A stretch of DNA of 6,366 nt from Phycisphaerales bacterium (GTDB lineage Bacteria; Planctomycetota; Phycisphaerae; Sedimentisphaerales; Anaerohalosphaeraceae). This document shows, one piece after another, positions 1 through 6,366 of the stretch (its first letter is position 1; each line of letters begins with the position of its first letter). Location: assembly GCA_003152975.1 (NCBI GenBank), contig PMBP01000501.1, positions 1,843 through 8,208 of the forward strand, given 5' to 3'. Made by a program: the position numbers and the translations under genes. Below the pieces are notes generated by a model, which saw only the letters and a list, made by a program, of their open reading frames with translations, was not told the DNA's origin and ran no database searches.

Positions 1-1770
<1,770 letters not shown>

Positions 1771-1784
1771 GAAAACGCCCAGTT

Positions 1785-4079
1785 CTATTTCGGAGTCGGC
1801 AGTGTCACGGCAAGCCAGCGGCAGTTGATGACTTTTTCGACCAGGTCCAGCGGGATATAGAAATACTGATTGGAGGCCTCGAAGCCCAGTCGGGCGTCGC
1901 GGCTTTGCAGCGCGTGGAGCCGTTTGGTCAGTGTCGTTTCGGCATCGATCAACCGCTGCATCCCGGCTGTGTCCCCCGCTCGGCGGGCCAGGACAAAGCG
2001 GGTCTGGTTGGCGACGGCGGAAAAATGAATCGCCGCGGCCTCCGCGAAGACAAGCTCTTCGGTCATCGCGGGCGGCGGCTCCGGGACGACCGAGCGAAGC
2101 GCGGCTACGGCGGATTCGAAACCGGCGGCGACCTTTTCCAACTGGGCCGCGAAAATGTCTGGAGGATAAATCGCTCGCCACCCGTCAAGATCATCGTAGG
2201 GGATTCCGACCATGGTGGCTTTGTAGTTGGTCGGCGCCGCCCAGAGTGGATTAGACGGACCAACCTGGAGCGGAGCGTTGTACACGCAGGCGGCATGGAA
2301 GGGAAACTCACGGAAGGCGGCGCTGCACTGCCGCCAGAACGCGACGGCCGCGACGGCATTCTGATCGCCGTGACGGCGGCGGGCCAGGGTGTCGAGCGTT
2401 CCGCCGGATGCGATTTCCGAAACGGCTTCGATATTGGGCGAGGGATGGCCGCCCAGCGTCCAGCCGAGCATAAGGTGACTGACCCCAGCCTGGCGCAGGG
2501 CGGCGGTGTGCAGTGCGACATTTTCCACGACGGGAATATACGGCACGGCGGACAGCTCCCACGAATTGCCGATCTGGAGCTTGGCGACGACTGACAGGCC
2601 GTGCTTTTGTGCGGCCGCCCAATGCCGCTTGGCACGAGGGCCGGGGCCGACGGCGCTGAGGCAATACTCGCCGATCTCGGATTTGACGCCGCCGCGTTCG
2701 ATGGGCAGACTCCATTCGGACACGCTCATCAACTCGACTCCGGCGGGTAGCCGCTCGATGGCTTGCGTCGCCCAGTCATCTCCCCAGCCCCAATCCCAGG
2801 CGATCAACCGCTGGCGACCCTCGGCGGCGCGGATCCCTTCAAAAAAGGTCGCGTTGACTTCGGCAATGACTTCGGCGGGTGGGCGTGATCTGCATCGCGG
2901 GCAATCGCCGCCGCGGCCGTGCGACCAGCAGTTGGTGAGATTTTCCGAACCGGTGATGGTGAAGAATCCGCCGAGATCCGGCACCGCGCGGCACAGGTCC
3001 GCGACGGCCCCGTTCAACGCGGAGCGGACTTCGGGGGCGCTGGTACATAGCGAGGTGAAATCCTGCTCCGTCACGCCGCGCCAGCCGGGATTTTTTTCGA
3101 AGACCGGCGAGGACATCGGCAACGACCGCGGCTCGTTGAGGTAGAGGAACACCTTGACGCCGTGGCGGGCGGCGCGAGTGACCAACTCGCGGAGGGCCGA
3201 GCGTCGGCGTTCGATGTCGGCTTCGTTGGACCAGGGCAGTGGCGACAGGCGGGCCAGCACGGCCTGAAGCCAGACGGCGTTGATGCCCGAAGCCGCAAGG
3301 CGAGCCAGGTAGCCGTCGGGATACGGATCGAGCGTAGCATCCAGCAGCGGGTCGCCGTAGAGGGCAAAATAGGAATACGCGAGGCGTAATGGCGATGATT
3401 GGATTTCCTGCCAGGGCTTGGCCGCGGAGGGCATCGGCTGACTGAGCTTGTCCACAAAGGAGAACAACGGATCGCGCCCCTCCAACGCTCCGCCGGGAAA
3501 CTGGGATCGAACCACCACGGCGATTTCTTCGGCACGGGCCGATTCGGCGGGAGTCGGTTGGGCCCATCGCAACGGCGGGCACTTGGGCTTGTGAAGGCCA
3601 AGCTTGATGAAAAAGAAATCGTCCTCGCGGAGCGTGTAGGCCATTTCCTCGGCCGTCCAACCCAGCAATAAAAGGAGCTGATCGTAGGGCAACAGATGCC
3701 AGTTGCGGCGGATGATGGTAAGGGAAACTCGCCGTCTCTGCGCGTCGTTGAGACCGCGCGGCGACTCAAGCCCCATGCTCCGGCCGACGCGTTCAATATC
3801 TTCCTTCTTGGCCCCCACGACGACGGCCATTTGTGCCGACGAAACCAACGACCAGTTCCGCCAGACGAACGCATGCAAACGACTGGGAAACCACATGGCC
3901 TCCAGCGGCACCGGTGCATTGCCCATCGGCAACACTGTTGCGGCCTCGGCCGCCATGGCAGGCCACGACAGAAAGGGCGCTGCGACACTCGCAGCCGTTA
4001 CGCCGACCGTTGTCCGCACAAGAAATTCACGCCGCGTGATAAGAGATTTATGGATTGATAAACTTTGTATTTGTCTCAT
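1785..4079 (-). CDS. Tat-exported protein with HTH-like helical N-terminal region and probable TIM-barrel glycosidase-like core; specificity unknown
   Basis: A 764-residue protein with stop TAG at 1785-1787. The ATG at 4077-4079 is chosen because it is preceded by a purine-rich SD and sits just before a twin-arginine signal. The signal is TRREFL at residues 15-20, a hydrophobic stretch at about 23-38, and probable cleavage after AMA near residue 43. An in-frame TTG at 4154 would add 25 odd residues inside the upstream gene. Residues 73-172 contain two helical, HTH-like segments ending in REDDFFFIKLGLHKPKCPP. Residues about 230-560 read like an (alpha/beta)8 barrel: ASGINAVWLQ (263-272), ARHGVKVFLYLNEP (304-317), GGFFTITGSEN (370-380), LIAWDWGWGDDW (425-436), MSVSEW (451-456). 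Candidate catalytic acids are E380, D429, D434 and E455. A CxxH-x5-CxxC cluster spans 384-396. A helical C-terminal part ends in GFEASNQYFYIPLDLVEKV (732-750). I do not recognise a named family with certainty; GH20-like or another barrel glycosidase is the best guess. It is probably the second gene of an operon with the CocE-like gene. Confidence 0.85.
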   Translation of the reverse strand: MRQIQSLSIHKSLITRREFLVRTTVGVTAASVAAPFLSWPAMAAEAATVLPMGNAPVPLEAMWFPSRLHAFVWRNWSLVSSAQMAVVVGAKKEDIERVGRSMGLESPRGLNDAQRRRVSLTIIRRNWHLLPYDQLLLLLGWTAEEMAYTLREDDFFFIKLGLHKPKCPPLRWAQPTPAESARAEEIAVVVRSQFPGGALEGRDPLFSFVDKLSQPMPSAAKPWQEIQSSPLRLAYSYFALYGDPLLDATLDPYPDGYLARLAASGINAVWLQAVLARLSPLPWSNEADIERRRSALRELVTRAARHGVKVFLYLNEPRSLPMSSPVFEKNPGWRGVTEQDFTSLCTSAPEVRSALNGAVADLCRAVPDLGGFFTITGSENLTNCWSHGRGGDCPRCRSRPPAEVIAEVNATFFEGIRAAEGRQRLIAWDWGWGDDWATQAIERLPAGVELMSVSEWSLPIERGGVKSEIGEYCLSAVGPGPRAKRHWAAAQKHGLSVVAKLQIGNSWELSAVPYIPVVENVALHTAALRQAGVSHLMLGWTLGGHPSPNIEAVSEIASGGTLDTLARRRHGDQNAVAAVAFWRQCSAAFREFPFHAACVYNAPLQVGPSNPLWAAPTNYKATMVGIPYDDLDGWRAIYPPDIFAAQLEKVAAGFESAVAALRSVVPEPPPAMTEELVFAEAAAIHFSAVANQTRFVLARRAGDTAGMQRLIDAETTLTKRLHALQSRDARLGFEASNQYFYIPLDLVEKVINCRWLAVTLPTPK

Positions 4080-4083
4080 GGGA

Positions 4084-5700
4084 TCATTTCCCTTCCGCCA
4101 CCGGCAACAACAGGCAACTTGCTTCCTTGCCGAGCAGCACCGAGTTGTTGGCAATTCGGGTATCGCCCGTCCGGGGCGACAGGCCGTTTTGGCGATTGGG
4201 TTCCAGCGCCCGACAACTGCTGGATGCGATATGGACCCGCAGTCGGTGGCCGCGGTTGAAAATCATGCTGGTCGGCCACAACTTGACCTCGACGGAGACC
4301 GGCTCGCCGGATTTGAGCCACACCTGGCGGTCCAGTCCTTCGCGGAGAGACAGCCGCAGCGCCCCTTCGCAGATGTTAATTGAGCGGCCGTCGGGATAGA
4401 CATCGCACAGCCGCACGATCAGGTCGGTGTCGGGGGCGTCGCTGCTGATCTTGACGCGGGCGATCGCATTGCCTGTTACCTCCATCGACACGGGCAGTGG
4501 CTCGGTCGTAAAGACCAGGACATCGTCGCGGGACTCGATGGGCCGCTGGTCTTTGGGACCCGCGGGGATCGTCAGCTCATAGCCGCCGATGGACGGCACG
4601 GGATTGGCCGGGTCGCTGCGATAGCCAAGCGAGCCGGACTCCGATGGCGGCTCAAACGCGGCCTTGTGATCGGCCGACAGGTAGAGCGTTCGGCTTTGAG
4701 TCTTGACCGGAGGCCAGGCGGCGGCCGAGCGCCATTGATTGCCGGGCGCCCCGTCCTCGCCGACGGCACCCATCGTGTAGTAGGTCACGGCCGGGGCATC
4801 GAGGATACCGTTGGCCTGGCCCTTCAAGGTCGCGGCAAACCATTTCCACAAATCATGCACATCGCCCGGCGTGGTTGTAGCGCCGGGGAACGACAAGTCC
4901 CCGGCCTTGTCGGCCAACACGCCGTGGGTCCACGGGCCCATAATCAGCTTTTGCTTTCCCTTGGCGCCGGGGCCGCCCTGGGTCTGGTAGCCGACGAAGG
5001 CGTCTAGTGTCGCCTGGGCAAAAATGTCGAACCAGCCGCCGACATGCATACCTGCCGCGTTGACCTTCCCGTAGCGGGAGACAATCTCGCGATCCAGCCA
5101 GTATTGCGTGAGGGGATAGTTTTTCGTCCACAGATCGAGGGCCCGCGGCTCAAACTTAGTCTCCCTGAGCCAGTCTTCGACCATGGCCGCACGGAAGATA
5201 CCGCCGCGATAAATGCTGTCGCGGAACAAACTCGGCGTTCCGACGGCCATGAATTGGCTGACGATATTGGCTTGGCCGGTACCGGCCAGGAGATACTGCG
5301 TGATCGCCCCTGCTGATCCGCCCCAGGTACCGATCCGTCCGTTGCACCACGGCTGCTTGGCGATCCACTCGGCCGTATCGAAGCCATCCCGCTTACTTTC
5401 CGCCTGACCGTCGGCGTCGAACGGTAGATTTTCGCCTTCCGATGCGAATCGGCCGCGAGTGTCCTGAGCGACGAATACAAAGCCCAACTTATTGGCCTCC
5501 ATTCCCATCCCGGCAACAGATGTCTTGTTGTACGGAAACCGCAGGAAAATGACCGGCCAGGGGCCGTCGCCTTCGGGCTGGTACACATCGGTCGCCAACT
5601 TGACGCCATCGCGCATCGTAACCCTCTGCGTTTGCGGCGCTGCTGTTACCAAAGGAGAAACGATGGCTATGAGGAGGATGAGCATTATGTTTCTGTGCAT
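4084..5700 (-). CDS. CocE/NonD-family alpha/beta hydrolase (X-Pro dipeptidyl-peptidase S15-like), exported
   Basis: A 538-residue protein with stop TGA at 4084-4086. The ATG at 5698-5700 is chosen because it opens a typical Sec signal peptide (MHRNIMLILLIAIVSPLVTA, then APQ) and has GGAG 9 bases upstream; an in-frame TTG at 5739 would put 13 polar residues ahead of it. The family comprises serine hydrolases acting on esters or amides: cocaine esterase, glutaryl-7-ACA acylase, Xaa-Pro dipeptidyl peptidase. Seen here: LRFPYNKT (53-60) with Tyr57 in the position of the oxyanion-hole tyrosine, AQDTRGRFASEG (78-89), and nucleophile Ser129 in GGSAG. A helical cap occupies about 140-215. Asp225 lies in GGWFDIF and His259 in GPWTHG, completing the triad. 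The C-terminal half (about 400-530) is the jelly-roll domain, with DVLVFTTEPL, DTDLIVRLCDVYPDG and NRGHRLRVHIASS. Length is normal for the family. It lies upstream of the Tat-exported protein with a 4-base gap. Natural substrate is unknown; ester or acyl removal from plant or algal polymers, or peptide hydrolysis, are both possible. Confidence 0.93.
   Translation of the reverse strand: MHRNIMLILLIAIVSPLVTAAPQTQRVTMRDGVKLATDVYQPEGDGPWPVIFLRFPYNKTSVAGMGMEANKLGFVFVAQDTRGRFASEGENLPFDADGQAESKRDGFDTAEWIAKQPWCNGRIGTWGGSAGAITQYLLAGTGQANIVSQFMAVGTPSLFRDSIYRGGIFRAAMVEDWLRETKFEPRALDLWTKNYPLTQYWLDREIVSRYGKVNAAGMHVGGWFDIFAQATLDAFVGYQTQGGPGAKGKQKLIMGPWTHGVLADKAGDLSFPGATTTPGDVHDLWKWFAATLKGQANGILDAPAVTYYTMGAVGEDGAPGNQWRSAAAWPPVKTQSRTLYLSADHKAAFEPPSESGSLGYRSDPANPVPSIGGYELTIPAGPKDQRPIESRDDVLVFTTEPLPVSMEVTGNAIARVKISSDAPDTDLIVRLCDVYPDGRSINICEGALRLSLREGLDRQVWLKSGEPVSVEVKLWPTSMIFNRGHRLRVHIASSSCRALEPNRQNGLSPRTGDTRIANNSVLLGKEASCLLLPVAEGK
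4087..4096 (-). promoter_or_regulatory. Shine-Dalgarno region of the Tat-exported protein, inside the 3' end of the CocE-like gene
   Basis: The - strand reads GGAAGGGAAA here, about 7-8 bases before the ATG at 4079. It overlaps the last codons of the upstream gene, whose stop is at 4084-4086, so the second gene is probably translated from the same message by coupling or reinitiation. Confidence 0.6.
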
Positions 5701-5709
5701 GATTACGAT

Positions 5710-5713
5710 CTCC
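5710..5713 (-). promoter_or_regulatory. Shine-Dalgarno site for the CocE-like gene
   Basis: GGAG on the - strand, 9 bases upstream of the ATG at 5700. Together with the signal peptide it supports that start over the in-frame TTG at 5739. Confidence 0.65.
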
Positions 5714-5727
5714 GTTTGAACGATTGC

Positions 5728-5755
5728 GATTCTTTCCAATGCGAATCAAAGAATC
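5728..5755. repeat. inverted repeat, 8-base perfect arms, upstream of the CocE-like gene
   Basis: GATTCTTT (5728-5735) and AAAGAATC (5748-5755) are perfect reverse complements separated by 12 bases. The element lies immediately downstream of the candidate -10 of the CocE-like gene, across the expected transcription start, where an operator would act. It is not followed by a T-run, so it is not a terminator. Confidence 0.55.
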
Positions 5756-5784
5756 ATTCAATCATGGATTCGAACGGCCGTCAA
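5756..5784 (-). promoter_or_regulatory. candidate promoter for the CocE-like gene and its operon
   Basis: On the - strand, TTGACG (5779-5784, five of six) is followed by a 17-base spacer and TTGAAT (5756-5761, four of six). Transcription would start near 5749, leaving a leader of about 49 bases to the ATG at 5700. A second TTGACG lies at 5802-5807 without a good partner. The match is moderate and other starts are possible. Confidence 0.4.
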
Positions 5785-5785
5785 G

Positions 5786-5825
5786 AATGCCGATCCGGAT
5801 TCGTCAATCCTGAAATATCGGCATT
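5786..5825. repeat. nested inverted repeat in the centre of the divergent intergenic region
   Basis: The outer arms AATGCCGAT (5786-5794) and ATCGGCATT (5817-5825) pair perfectly over 9 bases. Inside them, GGATT (5797-5801) and AATCC (5806-5810) pair over 5 bases around the loop CGTC. The two stems are joined by an asymmetric interior loop. No T-run flanks either side. It lies between the two promoters, upstream of both -35 boxes, so a shared regulator site is the simplest reading. Confidence 0.6.
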
Positions 5826-5850
5826 GAATCGTATTGGCAGATAAGAAAGT

Positions 5851-5878
5851 TTGACAAACGATATTCTGTCGATAGAAT
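5851..5878 (+). promoter_or_regulatory. sigma70-type promoter for the HtrA-like gene
   Basis: A perfect -35 TTGACA (5851-5856) is followed by a 16-base spacer and -10 TAGAAT (5873-5878, five of six consensus bases). A start of transcription near 5885 would give a leader of about 33 bases to the ATG at 5918. It is the closest match to consensus in the window. Its -10 lies inside an inverted repeat (5862-5879), suggesting repressor control. Assigned from sequence only. Confidence 0.7.
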
Positions 5879-5879
5879 A
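5862..5879. promoter_or_regulatory. inverted repeat over the -10 of the HtrA-like promoter, operator candidate
   Basis: TATTCT (5862-5867) and AGAATA (5874-5879) are perfect 6-base arms separated by GTCGAT. The right arm contains most of the -10 hexamer TAGAAT (5873-5878). A protein dimer bound here would block RNA polymerase. I cannot assign it to a regulator family. Confidence 0.5.
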
Positions 5880-5905
5880 GAGCGGAACTGGATTTCCATA
5901 TCGGG

Positions 5906-5912
5906 AAAGGAG
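5906..5912 (+). promoter_or_regulatory. Shine-Dalgarno site for the HtrA-like gene
   Basis: AAAGGAG with a 5-base spacer to the ATG at 5918. It fixes that start codon and is the strongest ribosome binding site seen here. Confidence 0.85.
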
Positions 5913-5917
5913 AAGTC

Positions 5918-6366
5918 ATGGGTCGAACGGTTTCATGGGGTTTGTTTCTTGCAGCGATTTCGGCTTGGGTCTCAGGGGCCTCGGAACCGGTCCTGGAGGC
6001 CGCCGCCGCTCTGGATTTTCGGCAAGTCGTCCAACAGGCCAAGGAGAAGGTATTCCCCTCGGTGGTCTATATCAAATGCCTGCGGGAAAACCATGAGAGC
6101 GGCAAGAAAGTCACCGAAGAAGTCAGTGGCAGCGGTATGATCGTCGCCGACAACGGCGAAATTCTGACCAACTGGCATGTCATCGACAAGGCACAAGAAG
6201 TTCGCTGCCTGCTGTACGACGGCCGGGCCCGATACGCCGAGATCCGCGGGTACGACAAGGATACCGATCTGGCCCTGATCCGCCTCAAGCTCGAAGGCGA
6301 TGAAAAAGTTCCGGCCGCCTCGCTGGGTGATTCGTCGGCCCTCAAGGAAGGCGACTTCGTCATGGC
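5918..6366 (+). CDS. HtrA/DegP-like trypsin-fold serine protease, exported; 3' end outside the window
   Basis: The first 149 codons and part of the next are present. The ATG at 5918 has AAAGGAG five bases upstream and starts a Sec-type signal peptide (basic R3, hydrophobic core about 8-18, probable cleavage after A21 in VSGA). The mature part has the N-terminal half of the S1C/trypsin-2 fold: FPSVVYIKC (46-54), SGSGMIVADNGEILTNWHV (70-88) with catalytic His87, and GYDKDTDLALIRL (111-123) with catalytic Asp117, then SLGDSSALKEGDFV. The serine (GNSGGP-type motif) and any PDZ domains would lie beyond the edge. HtrA-type proteases degrade or refold misfolded envelope proteins. TNWHV differs from the common TNNHV/TNAHV, a tolerated position. 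It is divergent from the CocE-like gene and has its own strong promoter. Naming it degP, degQ or degS is not justified without the rest. Confidence 0.92.
   Translation, partial: MGRTVSWGLFLAAISAWVSGASEPVLEAAAALDFRQVVQQAKEKVFPSVVYIKCLRENHESGKKVTEEVSGSGMIVADNGEILTNWHVIDKAQEVRCLLYDGRARYAEIRGYDKDTDLALIRLKLEGDEKVPAASLGDSSALKEGDFVM

Noticed and set aside
2892..2930. CxxH...CxxC cluster as a DNA-binding zinc finger
   Set aside because: The protein is exported by the Tat route and the cluster sits within a barrel-like core, so a structural metal site or disulphides are more likely.
2839..3988. Long - strand open frames (2839-3660 and 3071-3988) within the barrel protein gene
   Set aside because: Same-strand shadows in other frames with biased Arg/Pro/Ser composition; the main frame carries the Tat signal and ordered domains.
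4080..4154. TTG start at 4154 for the Tat-exported protein
   Set aside because: It would add 25 Cys/Arg-rich residues ahead of a clean Tat signal and overlap the upstream gene; the ATG at 4079 has its own ribosome site.
3703..4383. 226-codon + strand open frame across the junction of the two - strand genes
   Set aside because: Antisense shadow spanning an operon junction, with no motif or ribosome site.
5701..5739. TTG start at 5739 for the CocE-like gene
   Set aside because: It would place 13 residues before the signal peptide and bypass the GGAG site in front of the ATG at 5700.
5786..5825. Nested palindrome as a rho-independent terminator
   Set aside because: No T-run on either strand and it lies between divergent genes, where no transcript should end.
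5758..6042. 94-codon - strand open frame across the divergent promoter region
   Set aside because: It is antisense to the signal peptide of the HtrA-like protein and would run through both promoters and all the inverted repeats; no family resemblance.

Overview
The window looks like part of a chromosome (or metagenome contig) from a GC-rich, Gram-negative-type, saprophytic bacterium. The style of the genes (a Tat-exported carbohydrate-enzyme-like protein, a GH127/DUF1680 enzyme, a CocE-type hydrolase, a periplasmic HtrA-type protease) suggests Planctomycetota or a neighbouring PVC lineage. That assignment is an inference from protein style only; there is no rRNA or marker gene here. Four protein genes fill nearly the whole window. 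I see no tRNA, rRNA, CRISPR array, insertion sequence or phage gene.

Layout. (1) Positions 1-1770, + strand: the 3' part of a GH127-family glycoside hydrolase (beta-L-arabinofuranosidase-like), open to the left edge. (2) Positions 1785-4079, - strand: a 764-residue Tat-exported protein. It has two helix-turn-helix-like helical segments, then a probable TIM-barrel glycosidase-like core containing a CxxH-x5-CxxC cluster. Its specificity is unknown. (3) Positions 4084-5700, - strand: a Sec-exported CocE/NonD (X-Pro dipeptidyl-peptidase S15-like) alpha/beta hydrolase with a complete Ser-Asp-His triad. It lies upstream of gene 2 with only 4 bases between its stop and the next start, so the two are probably one transcript. 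(4) Positions 5701-5917: a divergent intergenic region holding promoters for both directions and several inverted repeats. (5) Positions 5918-6366, + strand: the first 149 codons of an exported HtrA/DegP-like trypsin-fold serine protease, cut by the right edge.

How it may work together. The GH127 enzyme, the Tat-exported barrel protein and the CocE-like hydrolase are all plausible extracytoplasmic enzymes for breaking down a complex, substituted glycan (L-arabinose-containing if the GH127 call holds). The first two genes converge with 14 bases between their stops, so they are on separate transcripts. The HtrA-like protease is divergently transcribed, has the best promoter in the window and is more likely an envelope-quality-control gene than part of glycan use. 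The most unusual items are the architecture of the Tat-exported protein and the dense dyad symmetry in the divergent intergenic region.
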